Under the pieces are notes generated by a model. It saw nothing but the letters and a program-made list of their open reading frames with translations. It was not told the origin of the DNA and did not search any database. 64,000 nucleotides of DNA from Candidatus Methanoperedens sp. BLZ2 (lineage in GTDB: Archaea; Halobacteriota; Methanosarcinia; Methanosarcinales; Methanoperedenaceae). Made by a program: the position numbers and the translations under genes. The stretch is taken from contig NZ_NTMG01000068.1 of NCBI RefSeq assembly GCF_002487355.1, positions 79,720 to 143,719 of the forward strand. The letters are read 5' to 3'. Below are positions 10,860 to 20,211 of the stretch, piece by piece (the first letter of the stretch is position 1; the number at the start of each line of letters is the position of its first letter).

Positions 10860-11717
10860 TTGAAGACCCATCCCAGATGTGCGCCGTGTTTATTATCAAG
10901 AGTACAGTTTGAGGCAGAACTTTCAACAAAAGATGTGGAATTGCAGAAAAAAGTAATTATCGCAGGGATAGAAGTACTCAGGAAATACATGGTTGACGGG
11001 GCGGCGACGCATCTTTCCACAAAGATCCACAGGGAAGCATACAGGATACTTGGAGATATTGACCCGTATTCAGAGAAAAAAAAGGAAAGCAATGCGGCTG
11101 CAATGAAGCTTTTGCCCATGGGAAGGGAATTTGTTTCTGAAAAAGACTCATTCAGGCGCGCGGTGCTTGTATCAATTATCGGCAACTCGTTTGATTTCGG
11201 AGTGCTCGGGTTTGACGCTGATAAAGCAACAGCTAAGGAAGCGATGCAAAAGCAGATCAAACACGGGCTTGATGTGGATGATTCAGATAAGATAAAAACG
11301 ATGTTGAGCAACGTTGTCTATCTTGCCGACAACTGTGGGGAGATCGTGTTTGACACTCTGCTGTTTGAGCAAATAAAAAAGCTCGGGGGCAGGATCACCC
11401 TTGTTGTCAGGGGCGCGCCCATCCTGAACGATGTCACCATGAAAGAAGCGCTGGAACTTGGTATTGACAAAATGGTTGACAGGGTGCTCACAACGGGTTC
11501 AAATGCCATTGGTCTGTGCTTGCAGGAAGCGCCGCCAGAGCTTGTGGAAGCGCTCAGGAATGCATCGCTTATTATCAGTAAGGGGATGGCAAATTACGAG
11601 ACAATGTCTGAATATGATTTCAGACCGATTGCGTATCTTCTGAAGACAAAATGCGAATCGGTGGCTGAGGCGATGGGATTGGAGAGGAATATGAATGTGG
11701 CGAGGGTGGAGGAATAA
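10860..11717 (+). CDS. DUF89 damage-control phosphatase (ARMT1-like)
   Basis: 285 residues starting at TTG 10860 with GGAG nine bases upstream. The archaeal DUF89 signature is present: CAPC near the N terminus, LADNCGEIVFD (metal-binding Asp/Asn, ~155-165), the KGMANYE segment near the C terminus. The family are metal-dependent phosphatases that clear damaged or overflow sugar phosphates. Probably co-transcribed with polB, though the functional link is unclear. Confidence 0.82.
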   Translation: MKTHPRCAPCLLSRVQFEAELSTKDVELQKKVIIAGIEVLRKYMVDGAATHLSTKIHREAYRILGDIDPYSEKKKESNAAAMKLLPMGREFVSEKDSFRRAVLVSIIGNSFDFGVLGFDADKATAKEAMQKQIKHGLDVDDSDKIKTMLSNVVYLADNCGEIVFDTLLFEQIKKLGGRITLVVRGAPILNDVTMKEALELGIDKMVDRVLTTGSNAIGLCLQEAPPELVEALRNASLIISKGMANYETMSEYDFRPIAYLLKTKCESVAEAMGLERNMNVARVEE

Positions 11718-11786
11718 CCACTTACACTTTCTTAATGAAATAAAAATTTATATTACTTATTTTTACAATTCTTGAAGAAGTAAGGT

Positions 11787-11990
11787 TCATTTCAAAAAAT
11801 ATTCATCAAATTCTTCAATGTTATTGAATCTAATGCCTTTCTGTTTCTTTATTTTTTCTAATTTTTTTAGATATTGTGGATTTACTTCCATATGAAGATC
11901 TTGATCGATTTCATTAATGACAATCTCTAATCGGCTCATTTGCTCTTTTAAAGCTGCCATATCATCCGCCATAATTGAGTTTAGTAACAT
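11787..11990 (-). CDS. Solitary antitoxin-like coiled-coil protein
   Basis: 67 residues (61 if the second Met at 11972 is used). Its helix plus the pattern I-(D/N)-x-D-L-H-x2-(V/K)-x-P-x-Y-(L/I)-x-K-L-E-x-I-K-K matches the antitoxin at 57797-58003, which is paired with a RelE-type toxin. No toxin gene accompanies it here, so it looks like an orphan antitoxin. Confidence 0.55.
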   Translation of the reverse strand: MLLNSIMADDMAALKEQMSRLEIVINEIDQDLHMEVNPQYLKKLEKIKKQKGIRFNNIEEFDEYFLK

Positions 11991-12026
11991 ATAAAACTTT
12001 AGTGCATTATAGGATTATTCTAAAAT

Positions 12027-12170
12027 ATGTGGGAGTATCTGGATATGGGGGATAAAGGGAATGCGCGGGAACACTTTGCGAAGGCTAAAGGGATGATCGG
12101 GAAGAAGGGGTATCAAAGGCGGGATGGGGAAGTGAAGGAACTGGAAGAGCAGCTTTCAAAAAAGGATTAA
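12027..12170 (+). CDS. Short ORF, possible C-terminal remnant of a TPR protein
   Basis: 47 residues, charged, with the pattern YLDMGDKGNAREHFAKAK that resembles the second helix and linker of a tetratricopeptide repeat, then a basic-acidic tail. TPR-type proteins of related archaea often end in this way. Could be a leftover of a larger gene or an independent small protein. Confidence 0.3.
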   Translation: MWEYLDMGDKGNAREHFAKAKGMIGKKGYQRRDGEVKELEEQLSKKD

Positions 12171-12233
12171 AAATGAATTGAGTCACCAAGCATCAGAAAT
12201 TTTATATAGTGCATGAAATAACTTATAATATAT

Positions 12234-12794
12234 ATGGATATTTTACTGGTGGTATCTGTCCTTATAATAATATTCCTGGTTAGTGTATTCTATTTCTTTT
12301 CCACATATAACAGGCTCAAAAGTTTAAGGAATGCAGCAGATGCAACACTGTCCCAGACAAGAGTTGCGATGAAAAAGCGGCTTGACATGATCGAACAGCT
12401 TGTTGAGGCAGTTAAAAGCTATGCCAAGTTCGAAAAGGATACTTTTGAGAAGATAACGAGCCTGCGGGCAAATGTGGGAAAAGCAGGTACGGGGGAACTG
12501 AAAAAAATTGATGTTGAAAGCCGCGGGATTCTTGGAAATATTATCGCAGTTGCTGAAAATTATCCTGCATTAAAAACCTCGGAGACCGTAACTTCACTGA
12601 TGACCTCGGTCAAAGATATAGAGGATGAGATCGCAAGACACAGATATACCTATAATAATATTATCCAGGAATACAATACCATGATGGATACTATTCCTTC
12701 AAGATTCATTGGACGTTCGGCTGGTATGAGCAAGAAGGAATATCTGGATTTCTTTGATGAGGAATTAAAAAAGCCAGTGGTGAGCTGGGGTTGA
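12234..12794 (+). CDS. LemA family protein
   Basis: 186 residues. One N-terminal membrane anchor (~4-24), then the LemA core: [40 protein letters not shown] and the long helices ending in [21 protein letters not shown]. LemA proteins are membrane-tethered four-helix bundles of unknown function, often encoded beside TPM or DUF2207 proteins, as here. A TATA-like TTTATATA at 12192-12199 precedes it. The stop overlaps the TTG start of the next gene. Confidence 0.85.
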   Translation: MDILLVVSVLIIIFLVSVFYFFSTYNRLKSLRNAADATLSQTRVAMKKRLDMIEQLVEAVKSYAKFEKDTFEKITSLRANVGKAGTGELKKIDVESRGILGNIIAVAENYPALKTSETVTSLMTSVKDIEDEIARHRYTYNNIIQEYNTMMDTIPSRFIGRSAGMSKKEYLDFFDEELKKPVVSWG

Positions 12795-14677
12795 ATGAAA
12801 ATAAGGAAATCGTAATTTTATTGATTATCGTAGCGCTGATAGGTTTAGCCGGGCTTTACCTGACCGGAGGGTTGCCTGGCATGGAGAACGCATGCGGTTT
12901 AGGAGGATGCGGGGATGTTTATGTTGAGACTTACAATGCGAACCTGTACCTGAATGGAACACTTGAGGAAAATTTTGTTTATGAGATCAAAGAACCGGAC
13001 AAATACAGGATGCTATATCGAGACTGGAAAGTACCGCTTTCTTACGGGATACCAGATGATACAACAGTAAAAACAAATCCTCACATAGAACTTGTCAGTA
13101 TCTCTTCGCCGCCCGGAACATTTCCTTATATTAAGGATTTTCAAGGCAACACCAGAGTCATTTCAAGTGCAGATGCCCGATATGCAAATGAAATTTCATC
13201 CCTTGCTGTGCAAAACGAAGCAGGCAGCTACAACCCTGTAAGATTCGATGCCGGAAAATATGAAATGAACTATGTTTTTAGTCTGCATCCCCCTCTTGAA
13301 TGTGATAAGGAATACTGCCATCTGAATTTAAAACTCGCAGACGAGCATCTGCCATACAATAAGGTAATAATAACTATTCATGACCCACAGGGCTATATTT
13401 CTCAGCTTTTTGAACATTCTTTAATGGACGTAAAGAAAGAAGGTGATACATGGATTGTGAGAGGTATAAGCCCGAAAGATACACTTTTTGAGATCGAGCT
13501 ATTACTCAATCCGGCGAGTTCAGGAGGAATAGACGGATTCCCCAGAGAGGTACCTGACGTTAAACGACAAACACTTTCAGCAAATTCCAGATATTCCATC
13601 TTTTCACAATTAAGTTCTGCTCTCAAAGCCATGGTGTTCCTGTTTCCTGTATTGCTTGCATTTATTTATTATAAATTCGGCAGGGAGAAAAGTTTCACTG
13701 TGCCAAAATTCCTGAGTTTTGTTCCCAGGAATCGGAAGCCATGGCTCGTGAATCTTGTTTTTAGAAAAGATTCCTTTGACTACGATGAAAATGGATTTTA
13801 TGCAACACTTCTTGACCTGCATAAGCGAGAGATTATTAAAATTGAAACTGAGGGAGAAAAGCAATCAAAGATCAAAATACCGGGAATTAAAGGATCAGAA
13901 GACACAAAATCCGGGGGATTAAGGATAACTCTCATAAAAGGGCATGAAGCTGGAGAAGATCAATATGAAATTAAGGTGCTGAAGTTTCTGGAGAATTACT
14001 CAAAAAATAATTTATTTAATACCAGTGAACTTGAACACAAAATTGAAAATTTGAGGAATAAGATCATGGCGAAGAGTTCTGATGCTGAGTATGATTTGAT
14101 CATTATTCGGGATAATATGAATGATGTAATGAAGGTTCCTCAGAAAAAGGCTGCCAATGAATTTGTAAAGAGCGGAAAAAAGTATACCTGGATGATATTC
14201 GGGTTTTTCCTATTAGTCCTGGTCGTTACTTCTTATCTCTTATCCATTGGTATATATACTTCTCTCGTCCTGTTACTACAAACTATTCCCCCGTTATTTG
14301 TTTCATCTTCGCTTTTCGGAAGATGGAAAGAAAATTATTACAAAGAGAAACTCGAATGGGATGCTTTCAAGACATTCCTTTCTGATTTCGCATCAATAAA
14401 GAAATATGCACCACAGGATATAAAGATGTGGCAGGAATGGCTTGTCTATGCAACAACGCTCGGCATCGGGGATAAGGTTGTTGAAGCCATGAAACAACTT
14501 AATATACAAATACCTGAAATCCAGGCAGTGACCTACATGCCGACATACTTTAGAGGCGCATATGGCATGACTTCTCCGCCATCCCCGCCTTCATCCGGTG
14601 GCGGTGGGTTCAGTGGCGGCGGTGGTGGATTCGGCGGAGGCGGTGGATTTGGAGGCGGAGGAGGGGGAGCCAGGTGA
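12791..14677 (+). CDS. DUF2207 membrane protein with Gly-rich tail
   Basis: 628 residues starting at TTG 12791, overlapping lemA by four bases. Order: N-terminal hydrophobic segment (~6-26), a large extracytoplasmic beta domain with the DUF2207 start ([14 protein letters not shown]), a central transmembrane helix (~275-295), a cytoplasmic helical part, a hydrophobic pair (~475-515), and a C-terminal [17 protein letters not shown] glycine tail common in this family. LemA plus DUF2207 is a recurring prokaryotic pair of unknown envelope function. Confidence 0.82.
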   Translation: MNENKEIVILLIIVALIGLAGLYLTGGLPGMENACGLGGCGDVYVETYNANLYLNGTLEENFVYEIKEPDKYRMLYRDWKVPLSYGIPDDTTVKTNPHIELVSISSPPGTFPYIKDFQGNTRVISSADARYANEISSLAVQNEAGSYNPVRFDAGKYEMNYVFSLHPPLECDKEYCHLNLKLADEHLPYNKVIITIHDPQGYISQLFEHSLMDVKKEGDTWIVRGISPKDTLFEIELLLNPASSGGIDGFPREVPDVKRQTLSANSRYSIFSQLSSALKAMVFLFPVLLAFIYYKFGREKSFTVPKFLSFVPRNRKPWLVNLVFRKDSFDYDENGFYATLLDLHKREIIKIETEGEKQSKIKIPGIKGSEDTKSGGLRITLIKGHEAGEDQYEIKVLKFLENYSKNNLFNTSELEHKIENLRNKIMAKSSDAEYDLIIIRDNMNDVMKVPQKKAANEFVKSGKKYTWMIFGFFLLVLVVTSYLLSIGIYTSLVLLLQTIPPLFVSSSLFGRWKENYYKEKLEWDAFKTFLSDFASIKKYAPQDIKMWQEWLVYATTLGIGDKVVEAMKQLNIQIPEIQAVTYMPTYFRGAYGMTSPPSPPSSGGGGFSGGGGGFGGGGGFGGGGGGAR

Positions 14678-14745
14678 GAATGGAAAATATTGACATATTA
14701 TAATCCTGTTATTTACTTTTATTCTTATCAGAAGGGTTTTCAATA

Positions 14746-15075
14746 ATGAATAATAAAAAGATCAAAGAGTCAGGACTGAAAGAAATTGCAAAGATCGGTC
14801 TTGAAAATAAAAAGATCAGCAGATGGAGAACACGACTTTTAAATTACAAATTCAATGGCGCATATCCGGATGATAAATATGTCTGGCTGACAAATGTGCT
14901 GGCATTAAAAGGTGTGGATTCAGGTAACTTTGGTGTTGGATGTATTTTAGTGGATGTTTATGGTAATGTAGTCGTTCAAGGTCACAACGAAGTATTTCAT
15001 CCATATCTTTCATTTGAATGTGGATGAACTGATTAACAAAATTAAAAATATTCATTCTATGAAGGAAAGATTATG
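14746..15075 (+). pseudogene. Frameshifted cytidine-deaminase-fold protein
   Basis: The first 93 codons (to the TGA at 15025-15027) give the N-terminal half of a nucleoside/tRNA deaminase-like fold: NFGVGCILVDVYGNVVVQGHNEVFHPY. The expected catalytic H-A-E helix is lost. In another frame the following bases read FHLNVDELINKIKN, which resembles a decayed version of the missing helix, up to a TGA at 15073-15075. A frameshift near 15004 plus substitutions fit the data. The catalytic zinc site is absent, so the product should be inactive. Confidence 0.5.
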
Positions 15076-15112
15076 AAAATCTTTATAAATTAATAAATCA
15101 TAACCTCTTCAA

Positions 15113-15502
15113 ATGGATAGATTATTGGGTGGAATAATTGATGATATTACTCTGTATCGAATTATTGAAGGGGTAATTATAATACTTACCTTGTTTACAG
15201 TTTTTCTTGCTATTCAAATAATTTTGGCATGGAAATCCATAAACAAGGAAGAAACAAATTCAGATGAAATAATTTTCAATAAAAAAAGTTTTTACCGAAG
15301 TAGCATATTTATATTCATAGCAGGATTTTTTATGATCTTTCATGAATTTCTTGAAGGCCTTGAGGAAAATGCACCTGATTATACAACCTATAAATTTTTT
15401 GAATTCATGGCACTTTCAGGATTAATTCTCTTTATGCTTGAGTGGTATAATATATTGAAGAAATTACAAAAGAAGCAGAAAGCTCGATATCGCACAATTT
15501 AA
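15113..15502 (+). CDS. Small integral membrane protein (129 residues)
   Basis: Three to four predicted membrane helices (~14-34, ~65-83, ~98-118) separated by charged loops, ending in a lysine-rich tail. Layout, length and the middle segment (F-x-N/K-x-S-x2-(R/K)-(S/T)-x-I-(F/Y)-I-x-I-A-G) match the protein at 26611-27000, so the two are likely paralogues. Function unknown. Confidence 0.6.
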   Translation: MDRLLGGIIDDITLYRIIEGVIIILTLFTVFLAIQIILAWKSINKEETNSDEIIFNKKSFYRSSIFIFIAGFFMIFHEFLEGLEENAPDYTTYKFFEFMALSGLILFMLEWYNILKKLQKKQKARYRTI

Positions 15503-15528
15503 TCGTAATTCAATTGAAGTCAAGTTTA

Positions 15529-15729
15529 TCATTGAATTGGCTTTGTCCAGATAACGAAATTATGGACCATAAAAATGATAAAACCGAACATTATGGCACC
15601 TAATAATGCACTTTGCCAATCAAAGATTTCATTCTGTAAAAAAAATTTCAGCAGGACATAAATAATAAAATATGAGATTGAGGCCGTAAAAGTCAGGATA
15701 ATCGTTTTTTTCATGATGGATTGTAACAT
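15529..15729 (-). CDS. Small two-helix membrane protein
   Basis: 66 residues (or 61 from the Met at 15714) with two hydrophobic helices (~8-28 and ~40-60) and a short polar loop. Unknown family. It is alone on the minus strand, between a plus-strand membrane gene and the nucleotidyltransferase-like gene. Confidence 0.45.
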   Translation of the reverse strand: MLQSIMKKTIILTFTASISYFIIYVLLKFFLQNEIFDWQSALLGAIMFGFIIFMVHNFVIWTKPIQ

Positions 15730-15834
15730 TATTTTATTTTTTAATAAGCATTTTCCAAAATTATATCCAAATCATAACCACATTCAAAATCTTCCCTGTA
15801 GTATAATATATTATCTATATCTTAAGATATTCAT

Positions 15835-16473
15835 CTATATCTTGAGATATGCATCGATACTTTCTTTGGGGATTTTCAATTCGCCAAGGAACCTCTCCAT
15901 CATTGTAATGTTAAGTTTTTCCCTGGATAATTTGTACAGGTATCTTGCATCATCAATATCTTTTGGAGAACCCTTGAATAAGTTATATGGTATTTGCATT
16001 TCAAGAGGTGAAATAAATAAATTCCTGTCGCCCAGTATTATCTTTTTCCGGTATTTCAGTGTAAATCTGTCCATTTCATTTTTGACTATCTTTATCCTGA
16101 ACTCCGGAATTTGATTATCTTTCTTTGCAATCCTCACAGCATGATGGTTTTTCAGGTAGGCATTGTATGCATCAATGGGATCGCCTGTGTTTTTGCATTC
16201 GTATGATCTTTCGATTTCAAGCCACAATTTCAAAAATTTCTCAAATGAGATGTTCTGGATCAGGATATCAATATCCTTTCGTTCTTCCTTTTCTTCATTT
16301 GTTTCATTATTACCGAATAGAATAGAAACATATCTTGAGAAAAGCACATAACGGATATTATTTCTTGCGAGTATTTCCGAAAAATCCAGGACCAAATAAT
16401 CTATAATTGATAATTTTTTGTAAAGGATTATTTCATTATCGTTGAATTCTATTTTCATTTTACTCTGATCCAT
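15835..16473 (-). CDS. Nucleotidyltransferase-like protein
   Basis: About 212 residues from the ATG at 16473, which overlaps the nuclease gene by 14 bases and has GGAGGG upstream; a longer frame reaches 16524. The segment YVLFSRYVSILFGN followed by RKDIDILI resembles the active-site hairpin of MNT/AbiEii-type nucleotidyltransferases (G-G/S-x9-D-x-D), but the usual glycine-serine is replaced by S-R. It may be a diverged or inactive transferase. It follows the ERCC4 nuclease and is likely co-transcribed with it. Confidence 0.55.
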   Translation of the reverse strand: MDQSKMKIEFNDNEIILYKKLSIIDYLVLDFSEILARNNIRYVLFSRYVSILFGNNETNEEKEERKDIDILIQNISFEKFLKLWLEIERSYECKNTGDPIDAYNAYLKNHHAVRIAKKDNQIPEFRIKIVKNEMDRFTLKYRKKIILGDRNLFISPLEMQIPYNLFKGSPKDIDDARYLYKLSREKLNITMMERFLGELKIPKESIDAYLKI

Positions 16474-17107
16474 ACCGCCCTCCTGAAAGTTCCCTGATCC
16501 TTTTTGCGGTCCTGTAGCCAACACGTTCCACGTTCATCAGTTCCTCAAGCGGCGCCGTCATGACATTTTCCACGCTGCCAAAGTGTTTTAGCAGATTCCT
16601 TGCAGCAACCTGCCCTATACCCGGAAGTGACGATACAATATATTCTTTAGCTTTACTTTGTGAGAGACGGCTGCGCTTTCCGTGTAAATTGAAAGACCTG
16701 GTTTTATCTATTTGCTCTTTTGCAGCGATCATCGTGATAACCTGCGCCGTTTCTGCCTCGTTAAGCGTGTATATAGTCGGGATACGCATAAGGGCAATGG
16801 AATTAAGAAAACCCTGTATCGCTTTGGGGTTCATCCTTCTGCCTGAAAAGAAGAATATATCTTCACCCTCAATGATCAGAATGGGTTTCCTGTACGATTT
16901 CGCCAGGTCCGTAAGTTGTGAAAAAAGCTCCCGGCGTTCGATCAGGGTTGCGAAAACATCATCGACCGTCTTTCTTTCGAATGCCACGCGATCACTTACA
17001 ACATAATCACCTGTCTTCAGGGTGCTGATCTCAATTTCTGCGCCAAGTTTTACAAGCGCTTCTGGTACCCTGGAACGCATTTCACGGTGGTCAATGACAA
17101 TCTTTAT
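16460..17107 (-). CDS. ERCC4-domain nuclease (Hef nuclease-like), unusual start
   Basis: The nuclease fold carries GDYVV and AFERKTVDD (the GDx(n)ERKx3D active site), IEGEDIFF, and a C-terminal helix-hairpin-helix pair (LPGIGQVAARNLLKHFGS and VERVGYRTAKRIREL). This equals the C-terminal half of archaeal Hef, which cuts branched and stalled-fork DNA. The first ATG (17080) would lose the conserved VIDHRE strand, which is coded in frame just upstream. The frame runs back to a TAA at 17122-17120, directly followed by GGAGAG, and the only plausible start after that is ATA at 17107. Confidence 0.8.
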   Translation of the reverse strand: MKIVIDHREMRSRVPEALVKLGAEIEISTLKTGDYVVSDRVAFERKTVDDVFATLIERRELFSQLTDLAKSYRKPILIIEGEDIFFFSGRRMNPKAIQGFLNSIALMRIPTIYTLNEAETAQVITMIAAKEQIDKTRSFNLHGKRSRLSQSKAKEYIVSSLPGIGQVAARNLLKHFGSVENVMTAPLEELMNVERVGYRTAKRIRELSGGRYGSE

Positions 17108-17186
17108 AGCTATCTCTCCTTAATGTTTCAAAACGCTATACCGACAGGACAGATGATATACTATTTTAAAGTGCGAAGTGAAAGTA

Positions 17187-18200
17187 TTATGCTGCTTTCC
17201 TCTTTACCTTCCCGGTTTCCTTTAATATCGTGTCAATGCCGCTTTTTACAAGCGCTTCAAACTTTTCACCACGCATGCTTGCCCTGTTGAGCGTTTCCCC
17301 GAGATCGAGGGGAAGCGCAATATCAACCCAGTTATCCCTTACCCTGTGAAGCAATGGTTTCTCAAGGATTTCCTTTGCTTTTTCATTGGCAGAAGACGCA
17401 GTCTCGCTATCTTTGAATTTTATTGGTACATGCAGTGTGAGGGATGTGATCTTTCCATCCTTTTCCTTTGGCGTGTATAATCGTACGATCTCACTCCCGA
17501 AGCGGCCGAAGAACTGGTCTGTTCCTTTTCCAAATCCTATTTTTTCGATTGCCGATACTGCCCCTGCGGGAATATCATCCATTATGCAGCCGCACAATGC
17601 GCTTGTTATCTCTTTTTCTTCCGTACTTTCTGCGATCCGGACAAAATCATCAAGTGGAAAACCCATTACTACCTCGTCATCCCTGTAGCCTGAGAACATC
17701 CTTGCTCCATTGCAAAGAAGCGACAGGTTTACTTTTTTCTCCATGAACGGGATTGCAGTACATTCACCACATACTGCGAACTCTCCTTTGAATTTAACTT
17801 CAACAGGTCGTTTTTCATGCAATTGCGCAAGTATTGTGGAAACGCGCATTATTTTTCGCGGATTTCCGATTATTATCACCACATCGGGTTTTTTTTCAGT
17901 CTTTTCAAGGGAGCTGACACTTACGAGTTTCGTGTTTGCAGGCTTTATTCGCGGATAGACCTCGCCATAGCTTGGCTCCGTGAAACCAAGAGCAAGTTCA
18001 GCGCTTGTGCAGGTGAGTTCTTCTACGCTAAAAACGAAATTTTCCCCGTAAAAAGCGCTTCTTCTTACCATTTCACAAAAGCGCATTGGCTGGCTGCTTG
18101 TTTTTTTCTCTGAAGAGTCATTAATGATCCTGACAGCTACTGGTGAAGAAGGAAGTTCAAAAAATTTCCTGAATTTCATTGACAATTCTGCATATTTCAT
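17187..18200 (-). CDS. DUF169 family protein
   Basis: 337 residues. The family pattern is visible: SMKFRKFFELPSSPVAVRI at the N terminus, RFCEMVRRSAFYGENF with its cysteine, LTCTSAELALGF, and VVIIGNPRKIMRVS. DUF169 proteins occur in methanogens and other anaerobes, sometimes with iron-sulfur or redox genes, but their function is unknown. It starts two bases after the pscS stop, so both share a transcript. Confidence 0.82.
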   Translation of the reverse strand: MKYAELSMKFRKFFELPSSPVAVRIINDSSEKKTSSQPMRFCEMVRRSAFYGENFVFSVEELTCTSAELALGFTEPSYGEVYPRIKPANTKLVSVSSLEKTEKKPDVVIIIGNPRKIMRVSTILAQLHEKRPVEVKFKGEFAVCGECTAIPFMEKKVNLSLLCNGARMFSGYRDDEVVMGFPLDDFVRIAESTEEKEITSALCGCIMDDIPAGAVSAIEKIGFGKGTDQFFGRFGSEIVRLYTPKEKDGKITSLTLHVPIKFKDSETASSANEKAKEILEKPLLHRVRDNWVDIALPLDLGETLNRASMRGEKFEALVKSGIDTILKETGKVKRKAA

Positions 18201-18202
18201 CG

Positions 18203-19402
18203 TTATTCCTCGACTTTTATTCCGTTTTCTCTTGCTATATCCTTGAAAGCATTAGCTACATATTCGATCTGTTCATGCTTCAAGCCATAAGTGTTGATCT
18301 TGAAATTCTTGCTCATGCCTGGGTGAAGACCAACGATCTTTCTCTTTTTTAACTCATGATACAGGAAATATCCCCTGCGCTTATCCTTCTCTGCGATCTC
18401 ATGAAGCGGCAGGCTTTCAAAGTTCATAAGAGGATGCTGTTTTGGCTTGACACCCATCTGGTGGAACCCTTCGATTTTCTCAAGCTCGTTTACAAAATAC
18501 TGTGCATTCCTGACCTCTTTGTCCCAATGCTTTACCCGTTCTACAACTGCGGGAAATGAGGCCATGAGCGTTGCCACTGGCGCCCCGAACACTGGCGAGC
18601 AGCCGAACAATGCAACTTCTTTTTTCGAGAATCCGCGCCCGCTCCAATCCCCGCGGCATGTTGATTTATTGAACACCCTGGTGCTCCATTCGTAAGTTGT
18701 TGCAAGTATTCCGATAGGGGCAGATGCCGCCCAGCTTTTATGTCCTGAGCCGCACAGGAAATCCACATGGAGCTTCTTGCCATCAACTGGCATTATTCCT
18801 GATGAATAAGCGGTATTCAGGAGGAACGGGACACCATATTCTTTGCATATCTCCCCAACTTTTTCGGCATCAGCGATATTACCATACCTGTAATCAACAT
18901 GCGTGAGCACCGCGATCGAAGGGAGTTTTCCTGTCTTTTGCTCTATCTCTTCGAATTTAACGGCATATCCCTGCGGGTCAATTTCAAACATGGGATAACC
19001 ATTATGCGGAACTTCAACAATGCATAATTTGTTCGCCTCTGCGGCAAGATATGAAGTATAATGGGCAAGCGCATCTACTACAACGGTATCGCCTGGCTCG
19101 CAAACCATGTGCATTACAGCCCATTTCGCATGGCGACAGCCTGCCGTGAACCTGACATCGTCCATGTTAAGGAATTCTGCGACATCCCCGGTAAAATCGT
19201 GAACTGGCGGTTTATCAACAAGGTCTACCCTTGATTCGAAACAATAATCGCATACCGAATAACCGTCCCCGAATTCAAGAAGGGCTTTTCGCGCTTCTGC
19301 TGTCAATACCCCCCCGCGCTGGATGGGATGTACGTTCACATAAGTGTCAGAGATACCGCGAGTAAGGTTTTTGTATTTGTTAAGGTCCATGCTCTTAATC
19401 AT
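18203..19402 (-). CDS. pscS: O-phospho-L-seryl-tRNA:Cys-tRNA synthase (SepCysS)
   Basis: 399 residues. A PLP enzyme that converts Sep-tRNA(Cys) to Cys-tRNA(Cys), the archaeal two-step route used with SepRS. Recognisable are the N-terminal NLTRG...INVHPIQRGG-like segment with its conserved C-x2-C (VCDYCF), the PLP-lysine stretch FLCGSGHKSWAASAPIGIL, and the C-terminal IVGLHPGMSKNFKINTYGL. The enzyme is restricted mainly to methanogens and relatives, which supports the taxonomic call. A second Met four codons in (19390) is an equally good start. Confidence 0.93.
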   Translation of the reverse strand: MIKSMDLNKYKNLTRGISDTYVNVHPIQRGGVLTAEARKALLEFGDGYSVCDYCFESRVDLVDKPPVHDFTGDVAEFLNMDDVRFTAGCRHAKWAVMHMVCEPGDTVVVDALAHYTSYLAAEANKLCIVEVPHNGYPMFEIDPQGYAVKFEEIEQKTGKLPSIAVLTHVDYRYGNIADAEKVGEICKEYGVPFLLNTAYSSGIMPVDGKKLHVDFLCGSGHKSWAASAPIGILATTYEWSTRVFNKSTCRGDWSGRGFSKKEVALFGCSPVFGAPVATLMASFPAVVERVKHWDKEVRNAQYFVNELEKIEGFHQMGVKPKQHPLMNFESLPLHEIAEKDKRRGYFLYHELKKRKIVGLHPGMSKNFKINTYGLKHEQIEYVANAFKDIARENGIKVEE

Positions 19403-19487
19403 GTTCCAAGAGTTTATTAATGAACTTATAATTTACGGAAAAGGCAAAAGAAATAATATGTAAATCTATAAAATAATGTGAGATGTA

Positions 19488-19590
19488 AAAAAAACCGAAG
19501 AACTCCTGCAAGACTCGCGCCTTGCATCGAGCGTGGCGATCTGGAGGACATATGTTGTGTGCGTGATGGGGCTGAGGGAGATTGAGGTAG
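19488..19590 (+). repeat. Degenerate copy 1 of a short coding element
   Basis: About 100 bases resemble the 5' coding region found at 20041 and 20689 (AAAACCGAAGAA...CTCGCGCC...TGCATCGAGCG). Compared with the other copies one base is missing around 19506-19515 and the frame breaks after ~10 residues; the end has decayed. It precedes hicB by 100 bases. Confidence 0.55.
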
Positions 19591-19689
19591 GGGCGTAGAA
19601 TCTTTTAGATTTATTCCCATGCGTTGGTTCACGTGACATTTATGTTCTTTGGTTAAGTATATATCGAACAGTATTCATATAATTCATAA

Positions 19690-19905
19690 ATGAAATTTGC
19701 TGTTATAATCAGAGAAGATAAAGAAGACAGAGGATATGTAGTTAGTTGTCCAGCTCTCCAGGGTTGTCATTCACAAGGAGATACAATGGAAGAAGCACTG
19801 GCTAACATTAAAGAGGCTATTGAAGCTTATTTGGAAAGTCTTGAATTAGATAATCTGCCATCGCCTTCAATGCCGACAATTGCAGCAGTAGAAGTGGAAG
19901 TGTAA
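19690..19905 (+). CDS. hicB: HicB-family antitoxin (71 residues)
   Basis: Typical short HicB: FAVIIREDKEDRGYVVSCPALQGCHSQGDTMEEALANIKEAIEAYLESL. This is the degraded RNase H-like fold that covers and neutralises the HicA mRNA interferase. It lacks a C-terminal DNA-binding domain. The gene for HicA follows immediately but has lost its middle, so the antitoxin is orphaned. Confidence 0.85.
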   Translation: MKFAVIIREDKEDRGYVVSCPALQGCHSQGDTMEEALANIKEAIEAYLESLELDNLPSPSMPTIAAVEVEV

Positions 19906-19906
19906 T

Positions 19907-20033
19907 GTGTCTAAGCTTCCTGTTATTTCAGGAAAAGAAACGGTAAAAGCGCTTTCTAAAAAAGGGAATGCTACGGGATATTATAAAGGATGCTGGCTTG
20001 ACTATAGATGAATTTGTATGTCTGCTAAAATGA
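19907..20033 (+). pseudogene. hicA: HicA toxin remnant with internal deletion
   Basis: From a GTG at 19907 the frame reads SKLPVISGKETVKALSKKG, the HicA N terminus. The C terminus, LRDIIKDAGLTIDEF, appears in another frame beginning at 19968. The ~35 residues between them, including the G-S-H catalytic histidine of the double-stranded RNA-binding fold, are gone, and the junction shifts the frame. The toxin cannot be active. Confidence 0.75.
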
Positions 20034-20040
20034 TGGCTTG

Positions 20041-20211
20041 ATGCCAGACACCAACAAAACCGAAGATTTCCTCAAGAAACTCGCGCCCTGCATCGAACGC
20101 AGCGGCCTTGATGCATGCGTGGAGGAAGCGGCGCGGCTGGCGAGGGAGATGGAATCACCGGATTTATGCAATTGCCTTATGTGCAGCTTTCTGTCCCTTG
20201 ATTTCGTATAG
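20041..20211 (+). CDS. Copy 2 of the short coding element
   Basis: An ATG at 20041 opens a 56-residue frame. The first ~38 residues (FLKKLAPCIERSGLDACVEEAARLAREM) match copy 3; the rest runs antisense into the DUF2283 gene and is not conserved. The conserved part resembles the N-terminal helical domain of methanogen corrinoid proteins in pattern, but this is tentative. Probably a truncated gene start. Confidence 0.4.
   Translation: MPDTNKTEDFLKKLAPCIERSGLDACVEEAARLAREMESPDLCNCLMCSFLSLDFV

Noticed and set aside
19426..19632. 68-residue minus-strand ORF
   Set aside because: It is antisense to degenerate copy 1 of the repeated element and low in complexity.
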